Shown here piece by piece: positions 24,502 to 34,010 of a DNA stretch of 43,763 nt. The number at the start of each line of letters is the position of its first letter. Positions within the stretch are counted from its first letter, which is position 1. Position numbers and translations under genes: made by a program. Location of the stretch: positions 1 to 43,763 of the forward strand of contig JAAYBL010000158.1 of the NCBI GenBank assembly GCA_012718945.1, written 5' to 3'. The notes beneath the pieces are model-generated. The model searched no databases, was not told the DNA's origin, and saw only the letters and a list, made by a program, of their open reading frames with translations. The stretch comes from Bacteroidales bacterium. GTDB lineage: Bacteria; Bacteroidota; Bacteroidia; Bacteroidales; UBA1402.

Positions 24502-26202
24502 ATGCCAAAAAAACAATGGGTACCCGATTGGCTCTTTGAGTCTAGTTGGGAGGTTTGCAATAAGGTGGGCGGTATTTACACTGTGCTATCCACCAGGGCT
24601 GAGACCTTGCAACGCTTGTACCCGGATGCCATTCTTTTCATTGGTCCTGATTTGGCAGGTAAAACAGCTCAACCCGATTTCAGGGAACTTCCCGGTTTGT
24701 TGACCGGTTGGAAGGCTAAGGCGGCCGAAGAGGGTTTGCCCATTCGAATAGGTCGTTGGGATGTGCCTGGACAGCCCCTGGTCGTGCTGGTCAATTTTGA
24801 CCACGTGTATGCCCGACGCAATGCCATTTTTACCGATATGTGGACCTGGTTTGGGGTAGATTCCCTACCAGCTTACGGTGATTACGATGAGTCTTGTATG
24901 TTTGCCTGGGCTTGTGGGGAGGTCATTGCCAGTTTTATTCGCTATCAACAGCTGGAAGATAAACAGTTGATTGCTCATTTCAACGAATGGACTACTGGTA
25001 TGGGACTGCTCTACTGCAAGCATTTCCTGCCCAAGGTGGCTACGGTCTTTACAACACATGCGACCTCCATAGGTCGTTCCATCTGTGGCAATAATTTGCC
25101 ATTATATGATTTTCTGTCAGATTATCAGGGCGATAGGATGGCCAGGCAATTGAATATGATCTCCAAACACTCGCTGGAGAAAATATCGGCGGCTCAAGCC
25201 GACTGTTTTACGACAGTCAGCGACATTACTGCCAAAGAATGTGCCTGCCTGCTTGAATGTGAGCCCGATGTGGTCACCCCCAACGGTTTCGAGCCTTCCT
25301 TTGTAAAACAAGGCAGGGCGGCTTCCAGGGCCAGGAACCTAAGCCGTCGTCAGTTGCTCAAGGTGGCTGGCGCTGTGTTTGGCTATGAGTTGCCTGAGGA
25401 TACGTTGTTTGTGGGGATTAGCGGTCGTTATGAATACCGTAACAAAGGCCTGGACGTTTTTGTGGACAGCCTTTACCAACTCAGACACCAACGTGCCTTG
25501 CAAAAGGATATTGTCGGCGTGATTATGGTGCCGGCCGATGTGAGCGCTCCCCGTCAGGAAGTGATTGACCGATTGGCTGCCCTGCAAGCGGACGATCAAC
25601 AACCGGCCGATGGTGAGCGGACATCCGGTCCTATCTATTATCCTTTTCTGACCCATTGGTTGCACCAGGTCGATACTGACCGCTTGGTGTCCATGATCCG
25701 TTACCGGGGCTTTGGCAACGGCAAGGATGAGCGGGTTAAACTTTTATTCGTGCCCTGTTACCTTGATGGCAACGATGGCATTTTCAACCTCGACTATTAC
25801 GCCCTGCTGCCGGGCTTTGATTTGACGGTTTTCCCCTCATACTACGAGCCTTGGGGATACACGCCGCTTGAAAGCATCGCCTTCTCTGTGCCAACGATTA
25901 CGACCAATCTGGCCGGCTTTGGTGCCTGGGTCAAGAGTCAGGGCGATGTGGAAGGCTTATCAGACGGGGTAGCGGTGGTGCATCGCTCAGACCACAATTA
26001 CGCCGAGGTTATGAAAGAAATTTCCCTGCTTTTGTTTGATTTTGCTGGCAAGAGCAAGGCGGAACGTAAACTCATAGCAGGTCGCGCTGCAGCATTGGCT
26101 GCCAAAGCTCAGTGGACCCAATTTATAGACGCCTATCAGGAGGCCTATGCAAAAGCGTTGCAGGTAGCCGATGAGAGGCAAAGAAAGATTCAAAGTGTAT
26201 AA
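24502..26202 (+). CDS. glycogen synthase, GT3 type
   Basis: 566-aa glycosyltransferase that extends alpha-1,4-glucan. It belongs to the eukaryote-like GT3 family used by Bacteroidota rather than to bacterial GlgA (GT5): it opens with LFESSWEVCNKVGGIYTVLS, the GT3 donor-loop signature, and has HFNEWTTGMGLLY, TTHATSIGRS and the C-terminal YYEPWGYTPLESIAFSVPTITTN, with the paired catalytic glutamates of the ExxxxxxxE retaining motif. The middle insertion (about 375-410) matches the GT3 lineage. ATG 24502 is used; a TTG three bases earlier is unnecessary. Glucan phosphorylase follows after 73 bp, so synthesis and mobilisation genes are adjacent. Confidence 0.93.
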   Translation: MPKKQWVPDWLFESSWEVCNKVGGIYTVLSTRAETLQRLYPDAILFIGPDLAGKTAQPDFRELPGLLTGWKAKAAEEGLPIRIGRWDVPGQPLVVLVNFDHVYARRNAIFTDMWTWFGVDSLPAYGDYDESCMFAWACGEVIASFIRYQQLEDKQLIAHFNEWTTGMGLLYCKHFLPKVATVFTTHATSIGRSICGNNLPLYDFLSDYQGDRMARQLNMISKHSLEKISAAQADCFTTVSDITAKECACLLECEPDVVTPNGFEPSFVKQGRAASRARNLSRRQLLKVAGAVFGYELPEDTLFVGISGRYEYRNKGLDVFVDSLYQLRHQRALQKDIVGVIMVPADVSAPRQEVIDRLAALQADDQQPADGERTSGPIYYPFLTHWLHQVDTDRLVSMIRYRGFGNGKDERVKLLFVPCYLDGNDGIFNLDYYALLPGFDLTVFPSYYEPWGYTPLESIAFSVPTITTNLAGFGAWVKSQGDVEGLSDGVAVVHRSDHNYAEVMKEISLLLFDFAGKSKAERKLIAGRAAALAAKAQWTQFIDAYQEAYAKALQVADERQRKIQSV

Positions 26203-26275
26203 ACCATTTCACTGGTTGCGCTGTTATCACTTATGTGATCAGTCTTGCGCCATTAACGTTTAATCAACTACATCA

Positions 26276-28837
26276 ATGAGAGTTACTGCTGCTCCTATCA
26301 ACCCGACCGAATGGAACAAGGTAGTCGTCAAATCGACCCTGCCTGCTGAATTGGAACGTTTGAAGGAAATCGCCTATAATATCTGGTGGACCTGGAATTA
26401 CGAGGCCCTGAATTTGTTCAAGGATATCGATGCTGATGCCTGGATAGCCTGTCACAAGAATCCGGTTGCCTTGCTGGAAACGTTGTCTTATCAACAATTG
26501 GAATCATTGGTGGCTGATCCGTCGTTTATGAGCCGGGTAGACGCCGTTTATGCTGCCTTCAAAACGTATATGAGCCAGCCTGTCGATGCTAATAAGCCTT
26601 CTGTGGCCTATTTTAGCATGGAATACGGGTTGACCGATGTATTAAAAATCTATTCAGGTGGTCTGGGAGTTTTGGCCGGGGACTATTTGAAGGAAGCGTC
26701 CGATTGTCGTTTTGATATGGTGGCTGTCGGTTTTCTGTATAGAAACGGTTATTTCACCCAAACGTTGGCCATGGATGGTCAACAGATTGCTGTATACGAA
26801 CCCCAGAATTTTGACAGTCTTCCGTTGGAACAGCTGAAGCAGCCTGATGGCTCTCCGTTTGTGTTGGAAGTGGCTTTTCCTGGCTATACTGTGTGTAGCT
26901 ATGTTTGGCGCGCCAATGTGGGTCGTGTGCCTTTGCTTTTGTTGGATACCGATCATCCCTGCAACAGCGAGTATGACAGGCAAATTTCGGCCCAGCTTTA
27001 TGGAGGCGATTGGGAGAACCGACTCAAACAGGAATACCTGTTGGGTATAGGTGGAATCCAGTTGCTCAATAAACTGGGTATCAAGAAACAAGTTTACCAT
27101 TGCAACGAGGGACATGCTGCGCTGATCAATGCTCAACGAATAGCTGATCTGGTCAGTGAAGAAAAACTGACGTTCCCGGTGGCCCTGGAAGTGGTGCGCT
27201 CGTCATCCCTGTACACCGTTCACACGCCGGTACCTGCCGGTCACGACCAGTTTGAGGAAGGCTTGTTTGCCAAATATATGACAGCTTTTGCTCCCAGGAT
27301 GGACTTGACCTGGAATGAATTGATGGACCTGGGGCGTGAGAATCCAGGTACTCCGGGTGAGAAGTTCTCCATGAGTGTTTTTGCCTGCAATACGTGTCAG
27401 GAAGTCAACGGTGTCAGTTGGTTGCACGGTAAAGTGTCCAGAGAAATGTTTGCACCTATTTGGAAGGGTTATTTCCCTGAAGAGCTGCATGTTGGGTATG
27501 TCACCAATGGTGTCCACATGGCTACCTGGACGGCTTCGGAATGGCAGAAACTGTATACTGAAACGTTTGGTCCGGAATGGCTCAATGATTTGTCCAACCC
27601 TAAACTGTGGGAAAAGATCTACAACGTCAGGGACGAAGAGGTGTGGGAAACCCACCAGGTGCTCAAGCGTAAGTTGATTGAATACATCAAGGGCAAATAC
27701 CAGAAAAACTGGCTTAAGAACCAGGGTGATCCCAGCAGGGTGGTGACGGTGCTTGAAAGCATTAATCCCAACGCGCTCATCATTGGATTCGGTCGCCGTT
27801 TTGCGACCTATAAGAGGGCTCACTTGCTCTTTTCCAACCTGGATCGACTCAGGGCTATTGTAAACAATCCCAGTCGTCCTGTGCAGTTTGTCTATACCGG
27901 CAAAGCGCACCCTGCCGATGGTGGTGGTCAAGGCTTGATCAAACGTATTGTTGAAATCTCTAAATTACCTGAATTCCAGGGTAAAATCATTTTCCTGGAA
28001 AATTATGATATGGGTTTGGCCAGACGTTTGGTAACGGGTGTTGATATTTGGTTGAACACGCCCACCAGACCGTTGGAGGCCTCAGGTACCTCTGGCCAAA
28101 AGGCCGAAATGAACGGCGTGCTCAATTTCTCAGTACTCGATGGCTGGTGGCTGGAAGGGTATGTGAAGGGGGCTGGCTGGGCATTGACCGAGAAACGTAC
28201 CTATGACAACCAGGAATACCAGGATCAGCTGGATGCTGCGACCATCTACAGTATGCTGGAGAATGAAATCATTCCGCTGTATTTTGCGAAAAACAGTAAG
28301 GACTATTCCAGTGAATGGGTGATGTTTATCAAAAATTCCATCGCTAAGATTGCCCCTCATTTCACCACCAAACGCATGATTGACGATTACCGGGATCGTT
28401 TCTATGTTAAACTGGCTACCCGGTCGGCGCAACTGGCTGATGCTAATTATGCTAAAGCTAAAGAACTGGCAGCCTGGAAAGCTGAGATCAAGGATGCTTG
28501 GGATGATGTGCAGGTGGAAGTGATCAATATGCCCGATTTTTCTGTCAAACCAGCCGAGGTAGGCAACGTTTTCGATTTGGAAGTGAAGCTGACCAATACG
28601 GGATCGTTGACTAGTTTTGGCGTGGAATTGGTGATTCATAACATTGTTGAAGACAACGCACAAGAGATAAAGTCTGTTGAATTTGAGCAAGTTAAGATTG
28701 AACCCGATGCCTTGTTCTATCGTCTGCCTTACAAAGCAACAAGAGCCGGTTCCTTCTCATATGCCTTGCGTATATTCCCCAAACACGCTGATTTGCCACA
28801 CCGCCAGGATCTTTGCCTGGTCAAGTGGTTTTATTAA
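26276..28837 (+). CDS. glgP: alpha-glucan (glycogen) phosphorylase with DUF3417 domain
   Basis: 853-aa GT35 phosphorylase releasing glucose-1-phosphate from storage glucan. The N-terminus carries the DUF3417 helical domain (LKEIAYNIWWTWNYEALNLFKDID, residues 25-50) seen in short, non-allosteric alpha-glucan phosphorylases. YFSMEYGLTDVLKIYSGGLGVLAGDYLK is the GT35 entry motif; HCNEGHAAL and RRFATYKRAHLL follow. The pyridoxal-phosphate lysine is K609 in EASGTSGQKAEMNG. A C-terminal beta domain of about 100 residues completes it. It is read in the same direction as glycogen synthase after 73 bp that contain two small inverted repeats (26202-26217 and 26226-26239). A good terminator follows. Confidence 0.95.
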   Translation: MRVTAAPINPTEWNKVVVKSTLPAELERLKEIAYNIWWTWNYEALNLFKDIDADAWIACHKNPVALLETLSYQQLESLVADPSFMSRVDAVYAAFKTYMSQPVDANKPSVAYFSMEYGLTDVLKIYSGGLGVLAGDYLKEASDCRFDMVAVGFLYRNGYFTQTLAMDGQQIAVYEPQNFDSLPLEQLKQPDGSPFVLEVAFPGYTVCSYVWRANVGRVPLLLLDTDHPCNSEYDRQISAQLYGGDWENRLKQEYLLGIGGIQLLNKLGIKKQVYHCNEGHAALINAQRIADLVSEEKLTFPVALEVVRSSSLYTVHTPVPAGHDQFEEGLFAKYMTAFAPRMDLTWNELMDLGRENPGTPGEKFSMSVFACNTCQEVNGVSWLHGKVSREMFAPIWKGYFPEELHVGYVTNGVHMATWTASEWQKLYTETFGPEWLNDLSNPKLWEKIYNVRDEEVWETHQVLKRKLIEYIKGKYQKNWLKNQGDPSRVVTVLESINPNALIIGFGRRFATYKRAHLLFSNLDRLRAIVNNPSRPVQFVYTGKAHPADGGGQGLIKRIVEISKLPEFQGKIIFLENYDMGLARRLVTGVDIWLNTPTRPLEASGTSGQKAEMNGVLNFSVLDGWWLEGYVKGAGWALTEKRTYDNQEYQDQLDAATIYSMLENEIIPLYFAKNSKDYSSEWVMFIKNSIAKIAPHFTTKRMIDDYRDRFYVKLATRSAQLADANYAKAKELAAWKAEIKDAWDDVQVEVINMPDFSVKPAEVGNVFDLEVKLTNTGSLTSFGVELVIHNIVEDNAQEIKSVEFEQVKIEPDALFYRLPYKATRAGSFSYALRIFPKHADLPHRQDLCLVKWFY

Positions 28838-28862
28838 GCGACGATCTAAATTAAATACCTCG

Positions 28863-28904
28863 AGGCACCTTGAAAGCATTGGCTTTTGGGGTGCCTTATT
28901 TTTA
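28863..28904 (+). terminator. intrinsic terminator after glgP
   Basis: AGGCACC (28863-28869) pairs with GGTGCCT (28890-28896), followed by TATTTTTATT. The stem is 7 bp with a 20-nt loop, 25 bp downstream of the stop codon. Confidence 0.75.
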
Positions 28905-29016
28905 TTATGAAAAATTAGGAATATTCCACAAAATTTAATATATTTTGCACCGAAAACCGCACGGTTCGTAACCGGAAGACTTCGTACGTTCTTTTATTCA
29001 ATTAATACCTTGAACT

Positions 29017-31338
29017 ATGAAAGCCATCACTGTTTTTGTGTTGAGTACACTGGCTGTTACGCTGGTGTGCTGCGGTCCCAAGGGCCCCAAAATGGCTCAG
29101 TGCACTCCCAAGAAAATGGCCAGTACCTTGACGGTAGAAGAGAAGGTCAGTTTGCTGGTCGGTTCGAACCTTGATGAGACGATGGGCGATAGCCTGCCCT
29201 GGAAACGGGCAGATTTGATTATCCCCGGCGCTGCTGGAACAACCTGTCCAGTGCCACGGATGGAAATCCCTGCTATCGTGCTGGCAGACGGCCCTGCAGG
29301 ATTGCGTATTTCTCCTTCCAGGTCTGGAGATACGGCCAGCTATTTTGGTACAGCCTTCCCCTCTGCTACACTGCTTGCCTCAACGTGGGATGATGCTTTG
29401 GTTGAAGAAGTTGGGGCGGCTATTGGCAATGAAGTGCTGGAATACGGAGTCGATGTGTTGTTGGCTCCCGGTTTGAACCTGCATAGGAATCCCTTGTGCG
29501 GCAGGAATTTCGAGTATTATTCTGAAGATCCCGTTCTGGCGGGAAAATCGGCAGCCGCTTATGTGAGAGGTGTACAAACGAATGGGGTAGGTGCGACAAT
29601 CAAGCATTTTGCAGCCAACAATCAGGAAACCAATCGTCATAACAACGATGCCAGGATATCCGCCAGAGCCTTGCGTGAACTGTATCTGAAGGCGTTTGAA
29701 ATCGCTGTGAAAGAAGGCCAACCCTGGGCTGTGATGTCTTCATACAATAAAATAAACGGTGTATACACGTCAGAAAGTAATGTGTTGCTGACCGATCTGC
29801 TCAGAAAGGAATGGGATTACAAGGGCCTTGTCATGACTGATTGGGATGGTGGCAAAGATCCCGTGGCTCAGATAAAAGCTGGAAATGATTTGTTGATGCC
29901 GGGTAGGGACTGGCAATACGAAGCCCTGATGACCGCCATTAAGGACAGCGTTTTGTCGATGACTGATGTGAACACTTCGGTGGAAAGGGTGTTGTGCATG
30001 ATTCAACACACCCCCAAAGGGAAAGAATATGAACCAACCAATGCCCCTGACCTGAATGCGCACGCTGCCTTAAGCCGTAGGGCTGCCGCCGATGGCATGG
30101 TCTTGTTGGAAAACAAAAGCGTCCTGCCATTACGTGAGAGCCAGCGTAGCGTGGCTGTTTTTGGGGTCACTTCCTACGACATGATTGTTGGTGGTACGGG
30201 TAGTGGCGATGTGAACAAGGCCTATTCTATCTCCTTGCCGGATGCCCTCACTAAGGCTGGTTTGGTTGTGCTTGAATCTGTCAAGACGCCATATCTGGAG
30301 TACATGGAGAAAGCCATGTCCAAAATCAAGCCGCCCGCATTCAACCTGGCGCCTAAACAGCGTGTGCCTGAATGGTTGCCACCGACAAAATTACTACGTA
30401 AGGCGGCTTCTATGACCGATGTGGGCATTATAACACTTGGACGGACGTCGGGTGAGTTTGCCGATAGGAAGGTCGATAATGATTTCAACCTGACAACACA
30501 AGAGCAAACGCTTATTAAGGTTGTTTGCGAGACTTTCAAGGAAGCCGGTAAACCCGTTATCGTTATTCTGAACGTGGGTGGTGTCATTGAAACAGCCTCC
30601 TGGAAAGCGTTGCCCGATGCTATCCTGCTGGCCTGGTTGCCTGGTCAGGAGGCCGGAAACGCCGTGGTTGACGTGCTGAAGGGTAAGGTCAATCCTTCTG
30701 GTAAACTACCGGAGACCTTCCCCATGTCGTATGCTGACGTCCCTACTTCAGGTAACTTCCCGGATGGTCTCGCATCGACATCTGCCAAAGGCCCTCAGAA
30801 GAACACCGATTTTACCCTGTATGAAGAAAACATCTACATGGGCTATCGCTACTACAACACCTTTAACAAGCCTGTTTCTTACCCGTTCGGCCATGGCCTG
30901 TCGTACACCACATTTAAATATGAGACGCCCACGGTGATTCCCAAGAAGGGTGGTTACCTGGTCAAGGTGCGTGTTAGCAATGTGGGTCAACGCGAAGGTA
31001 GGGAAGTGGTCCAGCTGTATGTTTCTGCTCCCAGCAAGAGTGGTGTAGAGAAACCCCTCAGGGAGTTGAAAGCATACAAGAAAACAGCGATGTTGATGCC
31101 TGGTGAAAGGGAATTGTTGGTATTCCAGATTCCGGCTCAGGATCTGGCATATTACGATGAATCGACTCAGTCCTGGACATTGGACAAGGGGGTATATTCC
31201 TTTGAAGTGGCGGCTTCATCCAGGGATGTACACGCCAGTGCGCTGGTAGACATCAAACACAAGGCCTGGAAAACGAGCGCCAAATTACCGATTCCAGATC
31301 CACCTTTAACGGTAATGTCCTTGCCGGCAACCCGTTAA
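29017..31338 (+). CDS. GH3 beta-glucosidase-type glycoside hydrolase (exported)
   Basis: 773-aa GH3 enzyme. The N-terminal hydrophobic segment (1-18) ends in LVCCG, a possible lipobox with C18 or C19, so it may be a lipoprotein. The TIM-barrel domain shows IVLADGPAGLR, GRNFEYYSEDP, IKHFAANNQETNR and the nucleophile D275 in GLVMTDWDGG. The alpha/beta sandwich domain follows (ADGMVLLENKSVLPL, then LAWLPGQEAGNAVVDVL) and a C-terminal fibronectin-III domain (GHGLSYTTFKYE, VSNVGQREGREVVQLYV), so it is complete with all three GH3 domains. It stands alone between two terminators. Likely removes terminal beta-glucose or xylose from plant oligosaccharides; specificity is inferred from the family only. 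Confidence 0.93.
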   Translation: MKAITVFVLSTLAVTLVCCGPKGPKMAQCTPKKMASTLTVEEKVSLLVGSNLDETMGDSLPWKRADLIIPGAAGTTCPVPRMEIPAIVLADGPAGLRISPSRSGDTASYFGTAFPSATLLASTWDDALVEEVGAAIGNEVLEYGVDVLLAPGLNLHRNPLCGRNFEYYSEDPVLAGKSAAAYVRGVQTNGVGATIKHFAANNQETNRHNNDARISARALRELYLKAFEIAVKEGQPWAVMSSYNKINGVYTSESNVLLTDLLRKEWDYKGLVMTDWDGGKDPVAQIKAGNDLLMPGRDWQYEALMTAIKDSVLSMTDVNTSVERVLCMIQHTPKGKEYEPTNAPDLNAHAALSRRAAADGMVLLENKSVLPLRESQRSVAVFGVTSYDMIVGGTGSGDVNKAYSISLPDALTKAGLVVLESVKTPYLEYMEKAMSKIKPPAFNLAPKQRVPEWLPPTKLLRKAASMTDVGIITLGRTSGEFADRKVDNDFNLTTQEQTLIKVVCETFKEAGKPVIVILNVGGVIETASWKALPDAILLAWLPGQEAGNAVVDVLKGKVNPSGKLPETFPMSYADVPTSGNFPDGLASTSAKGPQKNTDFTLYEENIYMGYRYYNTFNKPVSYPFGHGLSYTTFKYETPTVIPKKGGYLVKVRVSNVGQREGREVVQLYVSAPSKSGVEKPLRELKAYKKTAMLMPGERELLVFQIPAQDLAYYDESTQSWTLDKGVYSFEVAASSRDVHASALVDIKHKAWKTSAKLPIPDPPLTVMSLPATR

Positions 31339-31360
31339 TGGTTCATAAGTGAGTAAAAAA

Positions 31361-31396
31361 GTAGCCCGTCATACCTTAAAGTCTATGACGGGCTAC
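31361..31396. terminator. bidirectional hairpin terminator between GH3 and nhaD
   Basis: Perfect 13-bp inverted repeat GTAGCCCGTCATA / TATGACGGGCTAC (31361-31373, 31384-31396) with a 10-nt loop. On the minus strand it is followed by a run of six T, a textbook terminator for nhaD; on the plus strand it lies 22 bp after the GH3 stop and can also end that transcript. Confidence 0.85.
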
Positions 31397-31422
31397 GTTA
31401 TTGATGACAGGTCAGTAGGAGG

Positions 31423-32784
31423 CTACGGTAGTTGTGGTGCAGGGAAAAGGTAGGTCATTTGCAGGATATAGACTCCGGCACCGGCCAGGTAACCAATCAA
31501 GGCTACCCAGGAGATTTTTTTCAGGTACCAAATGAAATTGATTTTCTCCAATCCCATGACGACCACACCGGCGGCAGAGCCAATAATGAGGATGCTGCCA
31601 CCCACACCGGCGCAGTAGGCCAGGAAGATCCAGAAGATGCCGTCCTGGGCGAAGTAGAGGGAGCTGGGGTCGATGGTGTACATACCCATGGCTCCAGCCA
31701 CCAGGGGGACGTTGTCAATTACAGACGACAACAGACCGATGATGATGTTGATAACGTAGTAGTTGCCCACCTCCTTGTCAAGTAAGTCGGAGAAGCCCTT
31801 AAGGATGCCTACTTCCTGCAACACAGCCACAGCCATCAGAATTCCCAGGAAGAAGAGAATGGTGGAGGTGTCTATGCGTGTGAGGATGTGTGTGATACGG
31901 GCCTTGCGACTTTCGTCAACATTGCTCTTGCGTTTGTAAAGGATTTCGGTGACAATCCACAGAATGCTCAGGCCAAACAAGACACCAATGAACGGTGGCA
32001 AGTGGGTGATGGTTTTGAACACAGGTACGAATATGAGAGATCCAACGCCCAGGAAAAACAGCAGGTAACGTTCCTTCTGGCTGATGATACCGGCTGCCGG
32101 GTGTGTATGGCCAGCCAAATCTTCGCTGTTCATTTTTTTCGTTTCGCCCTTGAGGCTCAAGGAAATCAGGAATGTAGGAATGAGGGTTGAGATAATAGCA
32201 GGCAGGAACAGTTCTGGGATAATTCCACCTGTGGTGACGTTGCCGTTAATCCAAAGCATGATGGTGGTGACGTCTCCGATGGGGGAGAAGGCGCCGCCGC
32301 TGTTGGCTGCAATAATGATGATGCTGGCAAAGAGCAACCGGTCTTTTTTCTCGCTAAGCAGTTTGCGCAGTAACATGGTCATGACAATGGCGGTGGTCAT
32401 GTTGTCGAGGATGGCCGACATAAAAAAGGTAACAATGGCCAGAATCCAGAGTAACTTGCGTTTGTTGCGGGTGGTTATGTGGCGCGTGATGATGCTGAAA
32501 CCGCCGTGGACATCGACCAGTTCAACAATGGTCATGGCTCCCAACAGGAAAAAGAGAATTTCGGAAATGTCCCCCAAATGCTCTATGAGTCGTTGGTCGG
32601 TAACGATGTGACGTACTTCATCCACGGACATGCCGGGGAATAAAACGGGGGCGTAAAATATGTAAGCGACCCAAAGTACCACCGACAGCAATAGGGCTGT
32701 GGCGGCTTTGTTCACTTTCAGGGGGTGTTCCATGGCTATGCAGACATAGCCTATGAGGAACGCGGCAATAATGAATCCTATCAT
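31423..32784 (-). CDS. nhaD: Na+/H+ antiporter NhaD
   Basis: 453-aa member of the NhaD family in the IT (ion transporter) superfamily. About 11-12 hydrophobic segments, beginning MIGFIIAAFLIGYVCIAMEHPLKVNKAATALL, which is characteristic. Conserved NhaD blocks: EILFFLLGAMTIVELVDVHGGF, FFMSAILDNMTTAIVMTMLLRKL, IIIIAANSGGAFSPIGDVTTIMLWI and IDNVPLVAGAMGMY. These carry polar residues within helices needed for cation passage. It would extrude sodium in exchange for protons, keeping a sodium gradient that Bacteroidota use for respiration and transport. Single gene with its own promoter and terminator. Confidence 0.94.
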   Translation of the reverse strand: MIGFIIAAFLIGYVCIAMEHPLKVNKAATALLLSVVLWVAYIFYAPVLFPGMSVDEVRHIVTDQRLIEHLGDISEILFFLLGAMTIVELVDVHGGFSIITRHITTRNKRKLLWILAIVTFFMSAILDNMTTAIVMTMLLRKLLSEKKDRLLFASIIIIAANSGGAFSPIGDVTTIMLWINGNVTTGGIIPELFLPAIISTLIPTFLISLSLKGETKKMNSEDLAGHTHPAAGIISQKERYLLFFLGVGSLIFVPVFKTITHLPPFIGVLFGLSILWIVTEILYKRKSNVDESRKARITHILTRIDTSTILFFLGILMAVAVLQEVGILKGFSDLLDKEVGNYYVINIIIGLLSSVIDNVPLVAGAMGMYTIDPSSLYFAQDGIFWIFLAYCAGVGGSILIIGSAAGVVVMGLEKINFIWYLKKISWVALIGYLAGAGVYILQMTYLFPAPQLP

Positions 32785-32808
32785 GGTATAAGGTTTTTAT
32801 GAAGTCGC

Positions 32809-32816
32809 CAAAGTTA
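32809..32816 (-). promoter_or_regulatory. -7-like promoter element for nhaD
   Basis: Minus-strand TAACTTTG, 24 bp before the nhaD ATG. No -33 TTG is visible. Confidence 0.45.
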
Positions 32817-32907
32817 CACTAACTAATGTAATAATATGCATTTTGTTCCTGCAAAAAAGTGGCTTTTTTGTTTTGGGGCGGAGTCGGGTACTGGAGACAA
32901 TACCCAG

Positions 32908-32973
32908 CCCCGTCAGGGGAGCGGCCTCGAAGAGAATAATAGAAAAGACCGACCCCGCAAGGGGAGCGGTCTT
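32908..32973 (-). repeat. REP-like pair of palindromes, one acting as terminator
   Basis: Two related units 45 bp apart. The first has CCCC GTCA GGGG (32908-32919) followed by AGCGGCCTCGAAG; the second has CCCC GCAA GGGG (32953-32964) followed by AGCGGTCTTGAAG. The second is enclosed by AAGACCG (32945-32951) and CGGTCTT (32967-32973), giving a long stem with a 1/2-nt internal bulge and a tetraloop. On the minus strand this ends in TCTTTTCT and follows the esterase stop by about 40 bp, so it likely terminates that gene. Confidence 0.65.
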
Positions 32974-33013
32974 GAAGGAGGAAAAGAAGAATTTGACTCT
33001 GTAAAGAAAGCGG

Positions 33014-33928
33014 TCAATCCAGGAAGTGGCGTTGCTGGAGCCAATCCATGAAGGCACCCTTCCAGGCCTCGTGGTACCTGAAGGAAGGACGGAAGCCCCA
33101 GCCATGACCACCCTCAGGATAAATGTGCATGGAAGCAGGAACCCCCTTGGCTTTTAAAGCCCGGTAAAAACTGATGCTGTTTTCAGGAACGACCCCCTTG
33201 TCATCGTCACTGAGCAAGAGCAAGGTGGGAGGCGTCTGTTCCGTAACACGCGTTTCGTTGGAATAGAAGGCAACAGAGTCCGGATTTGTTTTGGCGGTAC
33301 CCAGCAGGTTTTCCTTGGAGCCACGATGGGTGACGTTGTCCAGCATGGAGATGACAGGGTAGAACAGAACCATGAAATCGGGGCGGTTGGCCGGACTGGT
33401 AAAGTGGGTGCCAGCTGTTGAGGCCAGGTGTCCACCAGCCGAGAAGCCGCAAATACCTATTCTGTCGGGTTTGATATTCATGTCACTAGCCTGACTGCGA
33501 ACCAGTTCAATAGCCCTGAGGGCGTCTTTTCCTGGTATGAAAGCATGGCCGTTGGGCAATCTGTATTTGAGTAGGAAGGCAGATATACCGTTGTCGGCCA
33601 GCCAGTTGGCTATCTGAGTACCTTCATGCTCTGCGGCTTGTCTGGAGTAGCCACCACCAGGACAGACCACCACGGCTGCACCTGTGTTGTTGCCTTTGGC
33701 AGGGTAAAAGGTCATGGACGGAACGGTGACGTTTTCTATGCGGGTGGGTTGATTGATTTCGGGTGCTGTAATGCCATTGCTTTCGGGTACACCGCCTGGC
33801 CACAACAATTGTATCGAGACAGCAGTCACGGTGCCTTGGGCGTTTAGGGGTGTTGACAGGTTGCAGGTGAGGGTGTACAGGAGAGCGAAGGCGCTTAGGC
33901 CGACTTGGTTGATGTGCCTGGTTTTCAT
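33014..33928 (-). CDS. secreted alpha/beta hydrolase, acetyl-xylan-esterase-like
   Basis: 304-aa esterase with a signal peptide (about 1-31, ending PLNAQG). The alpha/beta-hydrolase fold of the BD-FAE/CE-type group is shown by the oxyanion-hole motif CPGGGYSRQAAEHEG (89-103), the nucleophile S163 in GFSAGGHLAS, an aspartate at 242/243 (LSDDDKGVVPENS) and H275 (PEGGHGWGF). LWPGGVPESNG near the mature N-terminus is common in Bacteroidota polysaccharide-esterase proteins. It probably removes acetyl or feruloyl groups from plant xylan or pectin side chains outside the cytoplasm. It has a good promoter upstream and a REP-like terminator downstream; no partner genes on its strand. Confidence 0.85.
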   Translation of the reverse strand: MKTRHINQVGLSAFALLYTLTCNLSTPLNAQGTVTAVSIQLLWPGGVPESNGITAPEINQPTRIENVTVPSMTFYPAKGNNTGAAVVVCPGGGYSRQAAEHEGTQIANWLADNGISAFLLKYRLPNGHAFIPGKDALRAIELVRSQASDMNIKPDRIGICGFSAGGHLASTAGTHFTSPANRPDFMVLFYPVISMLDNVTHRGSKENLLGTAKTNPDSVAFYSNETRVTEQTPPTLLLLSDDDKGVVPENSISFYRALKAKGVPASMHIYPEGGHGWGFRPSFRYHEAWKGAFMDWLQQRHFLD

Positions 33929-34010
33929 GCGTATCTACGGTTTCGTTGAATTGGTTGCTTGAGAGTTATGGCTGTTGAGTTGTCGCTCAGCCACGACTAT
34001 CAAAGATACA

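Noticed and set aside
26202-26239. Possible CRP-like or attenuator palindromes between glycogen synthase and glgP (AACCA/TGGTT and ATCAC/GTGAT)
   Set aside because: Stems of only 5 bp with no T-tract, and no match to a full CRP-type site; too weak to call.
27203-27931. 242-codon minus-strand open frame inside glgP
   Set aside because: No recognisable domain; the plus strand carries glucan phosphorylase motifs across the whole region.
32836-33051. 71-codon plus-strand frame coding two PR(Q/K)GSGLE repeats
   Set aside because: The peptide repeat comes only from the duplicated palindromes at 32908-32973; the frame runs into the esterase gene on the opposite strand.
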